DNA of 64,000 nucleotides from Schaalia sp. HMT-172 (GTDB lineage Bacteria; Actinomycetota; Actinomycetes; Actinomycetales; Actinomycetaceae): NCBI RefSeq assembly GCF_030644365.1, contig NZ_CP130058.1, positions 372,001 to 436,000 of the forward strand, read 5' to 3'. Shown piece by piece: positions 19,267 to 28,185 of this stretch (position 1 is its first letter; each line of letters starts with the position of its first letter). The notes under the pieces were generated by a model. It saw only the letters and a program-made list of their open reading frames with translations, ran no database searches and was not told where the DNA came from. The position numbers and the translations under genes were made by a program.

Positions 19267-22200
19267 TCAGGCCGAACGCCCCGCGAGCAGCGTCGCCAGG
19301 TGGACGCCCCCACGGCCCGCCAGCTGCGCCGCCTGGGTGCGGCACGAGAAGCCGTCCGCCAGGTACACGGCGTCCGGCTGGGCCGACAGGGATGGCAGCA
19401 GCGAATGCGAGGCGACCGCGACCGACAGGTCGTAGTGGCCCGCCTCCATGCCGAAATTCCCGGCCAGGCCACAGCACCCCTCGAGCCGCGTGACGCGCGC
19501 ACCCAGCGACTCGAGCAGCGCCTGGTCCGTGTCCCACCCCATGACGGAGTAGTGGTGGCAGTGCGGCTGCGCGACGATCTCGACGCCCTCCAGGCTCGGC
19601 AGGTTGCGCGACGATTCCGGCACGGCCGACAGCACCTCGGCGAGGGTGTGCGTCGCGCCCGACACGAGCATCGAGCGCGGATCCTCGGGCAGCAGGTCCA
19701 CCAGGTCGTCGCGCAGCACCGCCGTGCACGAGGGCTCGACGCCGACGATCGGGATCCCCGACGCTGCGAAAGGCGCAAGAACTCCCAGCAACGACGCCAA
19801 GTGCTTCTTCGCCCCGCTCAGCTGACCCGTCGTAATCCACGTCAGGCCGCAGCACGCGTCGGGCGCGACGATGGGCGCAAACCCGTTCGCTTCGAGCACG
19901 TCAACGACCGCGCGCGCCCCCGCGCCGTCCAGGGTCTGACTAAACGAGTCCGCCCACACGAGCGCATACGGCCGCCCGCCGGGGTCGCGCGGGCCGCCAA
20001 GGACCGGGGAGCCCACCGTCGACGAGGTAGTGGCAGCCTCGCGCTCGCGGGTGGAGTCGCACGAGGTCGGGGCGCCGCCGCGCGCGCGGGCAGAGTCGGA
20101 CGAGGCCAGGGCGGCGCCGCGCTCGCGGGTATCGGTTGCGGCCGCGGAAGTTGCGGCCGCGGGAGCCGCAGTGCTGGAAGTCGCAGTGAAAGAAGATGCT
20201 GCGTCGCCAGCTGGGACGCAACCCGCCAGCAGGTTGCGGCGGCGAGCCCACGCGGTGACGGTGCCGGACTGGAGGGCGGGCATGCCTCGGCGAGGGTCGA
20301 GCCCGATGATACGGAAGGCCAGCGACCGCAGGGGGGCCACTGACATGATGGCGTTAGCGACGGCCGCCAGGCCGGGCACGCGCGCGGTGACGCGGGTGAG
20401 GCGCGGCAGCCAGCCGAGCGTGTAATGGCTGAGGGGGCGCAGGCGCCCCCGGTAGGTGCGGAAGAGCGCTTCAGAGCGGTAGCGGGCCATGTCGACGCCG
20501 GCGGGACAGTCGGCGGAGCAGGCCTTGCAGGCCAGGCACAGGTCAAGGGCCTCGAGGACTTCGGGGGAGTTGATGGCCTGAACGAGCTGCGAGTTCGCGG
20601 CCTCCTGGAGGATGCGAGCGCGCCCTCGGGTCACGTCCTTCTCGTCGCGGGTGGCCAGATAGGACGGGCACATGAATGTGCCGGGCACTCCGGCGCGGCA
20701 CTTGCCCACGCCCGTGCAGCGGTGGACGGCCGCCGTGAAGTCGCCGCCGTCGTGGGTGAATGCGAAGCCGCCTTCGGCGGGCATGGGGTGTGCGGCGACG
20801 CGGCGCAGGTTCGCATCGAGGGGGTCAACGCCGGGCTGGAGCTCGAGCTGGCCGCCAGCAACGGCGAGTGGGCCGGACAGGTCGGATGGGCGAGAGGAGC
20901 CGGCGATGGCAGCATCGTCGGATGCGCGAGCGGAACCCGCGGAACCATCAGCACGCTGGGGCGTCGGTGTATCGGCAGCGCCGCTGCTCGTGGCCGGGCC
21001 AGCAGCGCCGACCGCGCGAGCGTCGGACCCGCGAGCGGAACCGTCGCCGCCGAGGGGAGCGGGATTACTGCCGGGGGCCTCGCCGTACCTGCCATTGGAA
21101 CCGGCTCCGCCACCGACCCGCGACCCACCCAGACGAGCCCGAGCGCGGGAGGTGGCGTCGGCCTCGTCCATGGGGGCGGCGAGCACCCCGGGGTTGAGGA
21201 GGTTACCGGGGTCGAAGACGTGCTTGACGCGGGCGAACAGGTCGAGCATCTCGGGGGAGTACATGAAGCGCAGGAGCTCGCCGCGGGCGCGCCCGTCGCC
21301 GTGCTCGCCGGAGACGGAGCCGCCGTGGGCAGCGCAGATGCGGGCCGCGGACTGCAGGAACGCGCGCGAGTGGGTGACGCCTTCGGGGGTTTCGAGTGGC
21401 ATGGCGAGGCGCACGTGCACGCAGCCGTCGCCGAAGTGCCCGTACAGGAGCCCGTCGATGTCGAACTCCTCCATGAGGGCGGTGAAGTCGCGCAGGTACG
21501 CGCCGAGGTTGTCGGGTGGGACGGCTGCATCCTCGAAGCCGGGCCAGGCTTGCTGGTCGCCGCCGCCCGCGCCGTCCGGCGGGGTGCGACCGCCCAGGCC
21601 CGCACCGTCGGCGCGGATCCTCCACAGGGCCGAGGCCTGGGCCCCGGGCGGGTACACGACCGTGTCGACGGCGGCGGAGGCGGCGCACAGGGCGCGTGCG
21701 CGTTCCAGGGAGGCGGTGACGTCTTCGCCGGGGGCTCCGACTTCGACGAGGAGCCAGCCTTCGCCCTCGGGCAGGGCGGGGACGGCGCCGGGGCCCTTGT
21801 GTGCGCGCACGACGTCGACGAGGCGCCGGTCCATGCCCTCCACCGCGAGGGGCGAGTGGGCCAGCAGCGCGGGCACGTCGTCGGCGGCCTCGATCATGGA
21901 GCGGTAGCCGAGGGCGGCGAGCACAGGCGCGTCGGGCAGCGGCACGAGGCGCACTGTGACGGACAGGATGAGGACGAGGGTGCCCTCGGTGCCGGTGAGC
22001 ATGGCGGCGAGGTTGCGCCCGCCCTCGGGGGTGAGGTGTTCGAGGGAGTAGCCGGAGACCTGGCGCTTGAAGCGGCCGAGCTGCGTGCGGATCGGGGCCA
22101 GGTGGGAGTCGATGAGCGAGGCCAGCCCGGGCACGTCGCGAAGCGCCGAATCGTGCGAGGTCGTGGCCGTGAAGCGGCGCCCGCGCCCGTCCACGCAGTC

Positions 22201-22683
22201 GAGGGCGACGATGTTGTCGGAGGTGCGCCCCCAGGCGGTCGCGTGCGGGCCGCAGGCGTTGTTGGCGACCATGCCGGCGATTGTCGCGCGGTTCTGGGAG
22301 GAAGGGTCGGGGCCAAAACGCAGGCCGTGCTTCGCGGCGGCGGCCTGGAGGGTGGAGCCGACGCAGCCGGGTTCGACGGTGGCGGTGCGGGCCTCGGGGT
22401 CGATGGCGAGGACGCGGTTCATGTGCCGCGAGAAATCGAGGACGAGGCCGGGGCCGATCGCGTTGGACGCGCACGAGGTGCCGCCGCCTCGGGCGGTGAG
22501 GGGGACGCCGTGGGCGCGGGCGAGGTCGAAGGCCGCGAGGGCCTGCTCGGGCGTGCGCGGGAATGCGACGGCCAGGGGCACGATGCGCGTGAGGCCGGCG
22601 TCGGAGGAGTAGCGCGCTCGCGTGCCGACGGAGGCGTCGACGTCAATGAGTGCGCGCAGGTCAGACAGGAAGCTGTCGCTCAT
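19267..22683 (-). CDS. FAD-linked oxidase fused to Fe-S/CCG domains (D-2-hydroxyacid dehydrogenase type)
   Basis: Probably oxidises D-lactate or a similar 2-hydroxyacid and passes electrons through Fe-S centres to the respiratory chain. The product has 1138 residues. The N-terminal FAD domain (PCMH fold) has ARGGGTSCASNAIGPGLVLD and NNACGPHA; the cap domain includes YGHFGDGCVHVR and SGEHGDGRAR. Two 4Fe-4S motifs follow (CRAGVPGTFMC, CLACKACSADCPAG), then CCG domains (DACCGLTW, EGCCGLAGNFG). Low-complexity Ala/Gly/Ser-rich insertions lie around residues 510-610 and again before the CCG part. The substrate cannot be fixed from sequence. The gene stands alone. Confidence 0.9.
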   Translation of the reverse strand: MSDSFLSDLRALIDVDASVGTRARYSSDAGLTRIVPLAVAFPRTPEQALAAFDLARAHGVPLTARGGGTSCASNAIGPGLVLDFSRHMNRVLAIDPEARTATVEPGCVGSTLQAAAAKHGLRFGPDPSSQNRATIAGMVANNACGPHATAWGRTSDNIVALDCVDGRGRRFTATTSHDSALRDVPGLASLIDSHLAPIRTQLGRFKRQVSGYSLEHLTPEGGRNLAAMLTGTEGTLVLILSVTVRLVPLPDAPVLAALGYRSMIEAADDVPALLAHSPLAVEGMDRRLVDVVRAHKGPGAVPALPEGEGWLLVEVGAPGEDVTASLERARALCAASAAVDTVVYPPGAQASALWRIRADGAGLGGRTPPDGAGGGDQQAWPGFEDAAVPPDNLGAYLRDFTALMEEFDIDGLLYGHFGDGCVHVRLAMPLETPEGVTHSRAFLQSAARICAAHGGSVSGEHGDGRARGELLRFMYSPEMLDLFARVKHVFDPGNLLNPGVLAAPMDEADATSRARARLGGSRVGGGAGSNGRYGEAPGSNPAPLGGDGSARGSDARAVGAAGPATSSGAADTPTPQRADGSAGSARASDDAAIAGSSRPSDLSGPLAVAGGQLELQPGVDPLDANLRRVAAHPMPAEGGFAFTHDGGDFTAAVHRCTGVGKCRAGVPGTFMCPSYLATRDEKDVTRGRARILQEAANSQLVQAINSPEVLEALDLCLACKACSADCPAGVDMARYRSEALFRTYRGRLRPLSHYTLGWLPRLTRVTARVPGLAAVANAIMSVAPLRSLAFRIIGLDPRRGMPALQSGTVTAWARRRNLLAGCVPAGDAASSFTATSSTAAPAAATSAAATDTRERGAALASSDSARARGGAPTSCDSTREREAATTSSTVGSPVLGGPRDPGGRPYALVWADSFSQTLDGAGARAVVDVLEANGFAPIVAPDACCGLTWITTGQLSGAKKHLASLLGVLAPFAASGIPIVGVEPSCTAVLRDDLVDLLPEDPRSMLVSGATHTLAEVLSAVPESSRNLPSLEGVEIVAQPHCHHYSVMGWDTDQALLESLGARVTRLEGCCGLAGNFGMEAGHYDLSVAVASHSLLPSLSAQPDAVYLADGFSCRTQAAQLAGRGGVHLATLLAGRSA

Positions 22684-22754
22684 AGGGCCAGTGTGTCACG
22701 GTCGTGCCGCGCAAGTCGGCCCTTCCCGCTGTGCGGATGATCGCGCGGCGGTTA

Positions 22755-22988
22755 TTAGGCCGGTTCGGGATCGTCGCGGAACATCCTGGGGAAAGGTGTC
22801 ACGGGGACGGGAATGCGCTCGATAGGCGGAAAATGAGGGTTGACCGGCTGTGAAATATTTGGGTATGTCCGCGGCGCCGTCCTGGCCTCGAGGCAGAAGG
22901 GGGACAGTTCGAGGCGCGTCTCCTCGGACGCCGGAACGCGTGGTTCTGGCGCCGAGTATTCAACGATGTGCAGGTTCTTTCTGCCCAT
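22755..22988 (-). CDS. small Pro-rich protein, 77 residues, unknown
   Basis: The start ATG at 22988 has GAGG about six bases upstream on the minus strand. The product begins MGRKNLHIVEYSAPEPR and ends with a Pro-rich tail (FPRMFRDDPEPA). No domain was recognised. The body does not look like a frame shadow of another gene, since nothing else covers this stretch, but the only support is a start, a ribosome binding site and reasonable composition. Confidence 0.45.
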   Translation of the reverse strand: MGRKNLHIVEYSAPEPRVPASEETRLELSPFCLEARTAPRTYPNISQPVNPHFPPIERIPVPVTPFPRMFRDDPEPA

Positions 22989-23645
22989 TGTTCCTCGCCT
23001 CGTCTGTCGATTGCTGTGTGTCGCGCAGTAGTCTAACCGGCTGGAAGGTTGCCTGTTGCTCGATTCGCGCGAATCACATCCCATCGTACACGATCTGGCC
23101 TTTTGGCGAGGCGGAATCGGAGTGGTTGTTCGGCATGTGTCAGTGGGTGTCGGACGCCCGGTGCTGCCTCTCGTGGGGCGTCGTATCCCTCGCATCGGGC
23201 GTTGCGTGGGATTGGAAGGTGGGGGCATGTTCTGTGGGGTGGTGGGCGCTAGCGGTTCGATTGTTGAGGCTGGGCGGCCGTGCGGGGCGAGCTGTGCGGG
23301 GCGAGCTGTGCGGGGTGGGGTGGGTGGTCGGATGGGGGCGTGGTGCCTATGTGGGGCTGTGTGTCGGGTGATGATGGGGTCGATGCCGTTCGTTCGGGGC
23401 TTGGGTGTGGGGGCTGGGTGCGCAGTGGGGCTCTTCGCTGTGATCGTGGTGGTCCGGCACGCTCTTTTACCGTCTTGAAGGCGTTTGCGTGTGGCGCATG
23501 TGACAGGCCGGGCTGTGTGTGAAGTGCTGCTGAGGTGCCATATGATTACGTGGTATCTATCCCATTGTCCCTGTGTCCTCTGTGTTTCTTTTGGAACGTA
23601 TGAAACAATGGCCACGAGCGCCCCATACATGTGAAGGAAAGAGCG
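22989..23645. other. 657-bp gap with G-rich tandem units
   Basis: No credible gene. It contains 14-bp tandem units GTGCGGGGCGAGCT at 23280-23307 with a partial third copy, running into a G-run region (GGGGTGGGGTGGG near 23311-23325) with G-quadruplex potential on the plus strand. The last 100 bases are A/T-richer and probably hold the promoter of the downstream gene. Confidence 0.5.
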
Positions 23646-25553
23646 ATGGCCCTGTTTGAGTTCGAGGATGGACACCTCGTCCCCGCTCAATTCGGATACC
23701 CGGTTGCGCAAGACCTGGGTCCTGATCTGGTGGACGCGATTTGCCAACAGGTCTTACAGATTGTGTCCCGTCCCCTGTTCCCGGTGACGTGGCGTGACAT
23801 GACCGGACAGGACGACGAGGAGACACCGCGCCTGACGGCCCTCGACGTGACGGGCCAGATCGTCTCCGTCGAGATCCTGAAGCTCCTGGACTCCGAGACC
23901 CTCATTACCTCGCTGTCGCGGCTGGCGGTCGTCGCCTCCCTGTCGTGGTCGGACCTGGCGGCGGAGTATCCCTCGGGCCCCGAGGGCTTCCGCGCGGGGT
24001 GGGCCCAGTTCCGCGATTCGATGCCTCCGGCCGTGGGCCCGGGTCCCCGACTCATTATGGTCGCGGGCGAGATCGACCCCTCCGTGCGTCCCGCCCTGTC
24101 GATCCTGGCGACTTCCGGCGTCGAAGTGCACCTCATGAACCTGCGTCAGATGTCCAACGGTCGTCTCTTCCTGGACGTCAACGCGGTGGGCCCGCGCCTG
24201 TACGGGCACGCTCCGCAGCTGCTCGGCTCCGCTTCCGCCGCCCCGGCGCTCCCCGCTGCCGCGCCGGTCGAATCCGAGACCCCCGCCGAGGCTGACGAGC
24301 TCGACGACTCCCAGGTCGCCGCCGAGCAGTCGGAAGACGGCGCCGATTCAGACGCGCAGGACCGGGCCGAGGACGGCGCGGACACGCCGACCACGCGTCC
24401 CACCCCGAAGGTGGCTCCCCACCTGCGCGACGTGTTCAGCTACTCCGTGGACGAGGAACCCCCGGCCCCCTGGAAGCCCGCGGGCGAGGAGGAGAACGCC
24501 CAGGACACGGAGGACGAGGTCGTGGACGCCTCCGAGGAGAACGCCGAGCTGGGCGATGCCCCCGCCGGTGACGACCAGCGCGACGCCGAGCAAGGCGAGC
24601 AGGACCGCGCCGATGGCGAGCGTGGCGAGGACGCGCGCGAGGCCGACGTTCCCGAGGACCGCGACGACGCCGAGCACGACAACGACGCGCATGGTGACGA
24701 TGAGACCGAGGCGCCCGAGACCGAGGCAGGCGCCGACGACTCCCGTGAGGAGGATGCCAGCGACGAGGAGAACGCCGAGCAAGGCGAGCAGGACCGCGCC
24801 GATGGTGAGCGTGGCGAGGACGCGCGCGAGGGCATGGAATCCGAGCACCGCGACGACGCCGATCATGCCGAAGACGAGCGCGGCAATGCCGAGCCTGAAA
24901 ACGCCGAAGGCGAGCGAGTCGGCGGTGAGCCCGCCGACCACGCAGACGCAGAGCGCGACGGCGACGAGTGGGGCGACCATGGCCGCCCCGAGGAACGCGC
25001 CGTGAATGACAGTGATAAGAATGACAATGAGGAGGAGCAGCACGTGACCCAGGATGAGACGCCGCGCTGGGAGCGCCCCGCCCACCTGGGCAGTCGCGCG
25101 TCGCGCCGCACACAGGCCGAACCCGCCGAGCTCAACGACGGGGGAGCGACCGACGCGGCCACGGCCTCGTTCGTGGATCGCGCGGAGGAATCCCCCGAGG
25201 TCGTCGCCGCCCGCGACGAGGGCGTGCCCGTCCTCGGGCGCGACGAGGCCGGCCTGCGCACCCTCGCCCAGATCCTCGGCCAGGACACGCCCCTCGTGGC
25301 GCGCGGCGAGCTCGGGCTGCCGGATGACCTCGTCCTGGCGGCCAGCGGCGCCATCTCCGGCGCCGGCCTGACCTACCCGTCGCTCGAGACGATGCTGACC
25401 GCGCGCGGCATGGGCCACATCGACGCCTGGACCCTCGTGCGCATCGGCGACCGCCTGGGCCCAACCCTGGCCGAAGCCCTCGACGAGGTCAACCGCGAGA
25501 TCGTCCGCGAATACGCGCACGCGCCCCGCGAGCGCCGCGCCGCGAGACACTGA
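23646..25553 (+). CDS. conserved actinobacterial protein with acidic repeat middle
   Basis: The ATG at 23646 has AAGGAAAG upstream and is preferred over the GTG at 23631. The product has 635 residues. The N-terminal 190 residues (starting MALFEFEDGHLVPAQFG) form a conserved globular region that I recall from actinobacterial hypothetical proteins. Residues 200-470 are strongly acidic with internal repeats (NAEQGEQDRADGERGEDARE occurs twice). The C-terminal 80 residues (SGAGLTYPSLETMLTARGMG) look like a RAMA-type domain, which is often linked to DNA modification. Function unknown; a DNA-related role is a guess. Confidence 0.75.
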   Translation: MALFEFEDGHLVPAQFGYPVAQDLGPDLVDAICQQVLQIVSRPLFPVTWRDMTGQDDEETPRLTALDVTGQIVSVEILKLLDSETLITSLSRLAVVASLSWSDLAAEYPSGPEGFRAGWAQFRDSMPPAVGPGPRLIMVAGEIDPSVRPALSILATSGVEVHLMNLRQMSNGRLFLDVNAVGPRLYGHAPQLLGSASAAPALPAAAPVESETPAEADELDDSQVAAEQSEDGADSDAQDRAEDGADTPTTRPTPKVAPHLRDVFSYSVDEEPPAPWKPAGEEENAQDTEDEVVDASEENAELGDAPAGDDQRDAEQGEQDRADGERGEDAREADVPEDRDDAEHDNDAHGDDETEAPETEAGADDSREEDASDEENAEQGEQDRADGERGEDAREGMESEHRDDADHAEDERGNAEPENAEGERVGGEPADHADAERDGDEWGDHGRPEERAVNDSDKNDNEEEQHVTQDETPRWERPAHLGSRASRRTQAEPAELNDGGATDAATASFVDRAEESPEVVAARDEGVPVLGRDEAGLRTLAQILGQDTPLVARGELGLPDDLVLAASGAISGAGLTYPSLETMLTARGMGHIDAWTLVRIGDRLGPTLAEALDEVNREIVREYAHAPRERRAARH

Positions 25554-25566
25554 CACGCGCGACACG

Positions 25567-25608
25567 ACGGGGGCGGCCCGGGATCGACGAATCCCGGGCC
25601 GCCCCCGT
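25567..25608. terminator. bidirectional terminator hairpin
   Basis: ACGGGGGCGGCCCGGGAT (25567-25584) pairs perfectly with its complement at 25591-25608; the loop is six bases. It lies between two convergent genes and can serve both. Confidence 0.85.
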
Positions 25609-25691
25609 TGCATGCGCCGGTGACGCCGAGGCCAGAGGGGGCCGCACGAACGCCCCCGGATGGCCTCGCGCGGCGCCCGGAAGACGCGACG

Positions 25692-26837
25692 CTAGCCGAC
25701 GAAGGCCTCTAGCCAGCCGCGCATCGTCGCGTAAACCTGCTCGCGCACGGGCGCGTCGGACAGGACCAGGTCGTGCTTGCCGGGGAATCGGGCGATCGTG
25801 ACCAGGTCGGACAGGCCGAGGCTGCGCTGGGCGATGACGACCGGGTCCAAGACGGTGTCGGAGGTGAAGACGCGTTCGCACCACTCCTCGTCGACATAAG
25901 CGGAGGTGGACACCATGGAGAGCACGGGGCACTCCAGGTGCACGTCCTTCTCGACCGTTTCGTGTCCCGCCATGATGGCGTCGAGCCAGGAGGCGGGCAC
26001 CGGGTAGGACTCGGGGCGCTTCCACTCCTGAATGATCGGCCAGCCCGCGACGGACGGGTCGTCGGCGGACAGGCCCTCGGGGATCGGCAGTCCGGAGGTG
26101 GCGCGCCCGGCGAGCGAACGCCCGTAGTGGCCGGTCCCGCCCGAGGGGACCTCCCACATGGGGTTGCGCGACGCGATGCGCCCGATGACGGGGGCCATCG
26201 CCCCGCGCCAGGCGGCCATCGACTGCATCTCGAGCCACGCCGAGTTCAACATCAGGCCGGCCAGGACGCCGGGGTGGCGGTGCGCCCACAGGGTCGCGAT
26301 GAGGCCGCCCGTCGAGTGTCCCGCGAGGACGATGGGCTCGTCGTCGCGTTCGGAGCGGATGATCTCGATGGCCTCGCCGATCTCCTCGTCGTACACGGAC
26401 AGGTCGTCCGTGTACCCGATGGTCTGGTGGGGGCGCAGCGACCGTCCGTATTTGCGCATGTCGAGCGCGTAGAACGCCGCCCCCGCCTCGCGCAGCCGAT
26501 CCGCCATCTCGGTCTGGAAGAAGTAGTCGTTGCGTCCGTGCAGGTACAGGACGGTCAGGCGGGGGCTTTCGGGTGGGCGTGCGCGCACGAGGGTCGCGAC
26601 GCAGGGGCCTTCCGCGTCGTCGATCAGCTCGATTGTGCGAGACTCGTAGCCGTCGCCCAGGATGTCGGCTCGCCACTGGGGCCCGGGTGGGCCGGCCTCG
26701 CCCCAGGGGGCCATGACGTCGCGCTCGGGGGTCGAATCGTCCGACGAGGCCTGGGGGGCCACCCCGGAAAAGTCGGGTAGGCCGGTCGTGTCGGGGGTGA
26801 GCTCGCCGCCGGGCGTGGGATTGCTGGTAACGCTCAT
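25692..26837 (-). CDS. alpha/beta hydrolase, serine aminopeptidase S33/lysophospholipase-like
   Basis: The product has 381 residues. It contains the lipase box GHSTG (nucleophile Ser), an oxyanion region near LYLHGRNDYFF, and a C-terminal FPGKHDLVLSD carrying the likely catalytic His. The length and architecture fit monoacylglycerol-lipase-like hydrolases; no signal peptide was seen, so it is probably cytoplasmic. The substrate is unknown. The start at 26837 is preceded by TATGCT and six bases, a leaderless arrangement. The gene is separated from metX by a strong hairpin. Confidence 0.85.
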   Translation of the reverse strand: MSVTSNPTPGGELTPDTTGLPDFSGVAPQASSDDSTPERDVMAPWGEAGPPGPQWRADILGDGYESRTIELIDDAEGPCVATLVRARPPESPRLTVLYLHGRNDYFFQTEMADRLREAGAAFYALDMRKYGRSLRPHQTIGYTDDLSVYDEEIGEAIEIIRSERDDEPIVLAGHSTGGLIATLWAHRHPGVLAGLMLNSAWLEMQSMAAWRGAMAPVIGRIASRNPMWEVPSGGTGHYGRSLAGRATSGLPIPEGLSADDPSVAGWPIIQEWKRPESYPVPASWLDAIMAGHETVEKDVHLECPVLSMVSTSAYVDEEWCERVFTSDTVLDPVVIAQRSLGLSDLVTIARFPGKHDLVLSDAPVREQVYATMRGWLEAFVG

Positions 26838-26843
26838 TGGGTC

Positions 26844-26849
26844 AGCATA
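26844..26849 (-). promoter_or_regulatory. -10 box for leaderless hydrolase mRNA
   Basis: On the minus strand TATGCT is followed by exactly six bases and the ATG at 26837. This fits the TANNNT-N6-start pattern seen at several genes here, with no ribosome binding site. Confidence 0.55.
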
Positions 26850-26852
26850 ACG

Positions 26853-26906
26853 CGCGAGGCCGCCCCGGCCTCGTTGATGAGGAGGAGAAACCGGGGCGGC
26901 CTCGCG
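26853..26906. terminator. terminator hairpin after metX
   Basis: CGCGAGGCCGCCCCGG (26853-26868) and its perfect complement (26891-26906) enclose a 22-base loop. It lies just past the metX stop. Confidence 0.8.
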
Positions 26907-26922
26907 GAGAAAGCGGCGCTGA

Positions 26923-28080
26923 TCAGGCGAAGGAGGATGCGCGCGAGGGGATGCGCTCGTTGAGGAACTCGTTGAGCAGGGCGGTGAGCTGGTCGTGTTC
27001 GATGAGGAAGCCGTCGTGCCCGTGGTCGGAGTGGATCTCGCGATAGAACGCGCCAGGAATGCCGGAGGCCATCTGCCAGACCTGCTCGGGGAAGAAAAGC
27101 CGGTCGGAGTCGACGGCGACGACGAGGGTGCGGGCGGTGACGGCCTTGAGCGCCTGAACGACGCCGCCGCGGTCGCGCCCCACGTCGTGGGAGAGCATCG
27201 TGCGGCACAGCGTCACGTAGGAGCCGGCGTCGAAGCGGCGCACGATCTTCTCGCCGTGGTAGTCCAGGTAGGACTCCACCGCCAGGCGGCCGCCGTGCAG
27301 GGGATCCTCGTCGTTCTGGGGGATGCGGCCGAAGCGCTCGTCGAGCTCGGAGGGGGAGCGGTAGGTGGTGTGCGCGATCTGGCGGGCCAGCGCCAGGCCG
27401 GCACAGGGGCCGGGGCCCGCGTAGTAATCGCCGCCGCGCCACGCGGGATCCAGCTCGATGGCGCGGATCTGCGTGTGCGTCCACGCGGCCTGGTCGGCGG
27501 TCGTCTGGGCGCCGGAGGCTACGACGACGAGGCGGCGCACGCGCTCCGGGTAGGTGACCGCCCACTCGATCGCGCGGTGGCCGCCCAGGGACGTGCCGAT
27601 GACGATGTCCCACGTGTGGACGCCGAGGAGGTCGGACAGGAGGGCCTCGGCGCGGACCTGATCGCGCGTGGAGATGACGGGGAAGCGCGAGCCCCAGGGC
27701 ACCCCGTCCGGCGCGAGCGAGGCCGGTCCGGTCGACCCCTGACAGCCGCCCAGCACGTTCGCGGCCACCACGAAGTAACGCTGCGTGTCGATGATGCGTC
27801 CCGGCCCCACGATCTGGTCCCACCAGCCGGGGGTCGGCTGGCCGGGCGCCGTCTCGCCGTACACGTGGGCGTCGCCGGTCAGCGCGTGCAGGATGAGGAC
27901 CGCGTTGGAGCCGGCCTCGTCCAGCTCTCCCCACGTCTCGTAGGCGAGCGTCACGGAGGGCAGGATCTCCCCGTTTTCCAGGCGCTGGGCGCCCAGGTTC
28001 GCGAACTTGCGGAAGGCGACCGGGTCGCCCTCGCGCCAAGCACCGGAGGTGGGGGCGGGGGGCAGGTTGTGGCGGCTCAT
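26923..28080 (-). CDS. metX: homoserine O-acetyltransferase
   Basis: Acetylates (or succinylates) L-homoserine, the first committed step of methionine synthesis. The product has 385 residues with an alpha/beta-hydrolase fold: nucleophile in GTSLGGHRAIEW, the family block YETWGELDEAGSNAVLI, the Asp near VAVDSDRLFFPEQ and the His in HGHDGFLIE. The start at 28080 (MSRHNLPP) has GAAGGA upstream. It follows metY in the same direction with a hairpin in the 105-bp gap, so it may be partly uncoupled from metY. Confidence 0.95.
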   Translation of the reverse strand: MSRHNLPPAPTSGAWREGDPVAFRKFANLGAQRLENGEILPSVTLAYETWGELDEAGSNAVLILHALTGDAHVYGETAPGQPTPGWWDQIVGPGRIIDTQRYFVVAANVLGGCQGSTGPASLAPDGVPWGSRFPVISTRDQVRAEALLSDLLGVHTWDIVIGTSLGGHRAIEWAVTYPERVRRLVVVASGAQTTADQAAWTHTQIRAIELDPAWRGGDYYAGPGPCAGLALARQIAHTTYRSPSELDERFGRIPQNDEDPLHGGRLAVESYLDYHGEKIVRRFDAGSYVTLCRTMLSHDVGRDRGGVVQALKAVTARTLVVAVDSDRLFFPEQVWQMASGIPGAFYREIHSDHGHDGFLIEHDQLTALLNEFLNERIPSRASSFA

Positions 28081-28127
28081 GATGTCCTTCTTTCGCGTGA
28101 GCGGTGACGTGAGAGCGGGAGGGGCGC

Positions 28128-28173
28128 GGCGGCCTCGGCGCATGAGGAGAGTGTGTATCTCGCCGAGGCCGCC
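28128..28173. terminator. hairpin between metY and metX
   Basis: GGCGGCCTCGGCG (28128-28140) pairs with CGCCGAGGCCGCC (28161-28173) around a 20-base loop. It could attenuate read-through from metY into metX. Confidence 0.65.
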
Positions 28174-28185
28174 GACGGCGGGTGT

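Noticed and set aside
20425-22740. 771-codon plus-strand open frame antisense to the dehydrogenase
   Set aside because: Low-complexity Gly/Ala/Val/Glu translation; the opposite strand carries clear FAD and Fe-S motifs.
22989-23747. Extended N-terminus of the small minus-strand gene
   Set aside because: The upstream 250 codons are Thr/Pro/Arg-rich with no start signal and cross the start of the opposite gene; only the last 77 codons are plausible.
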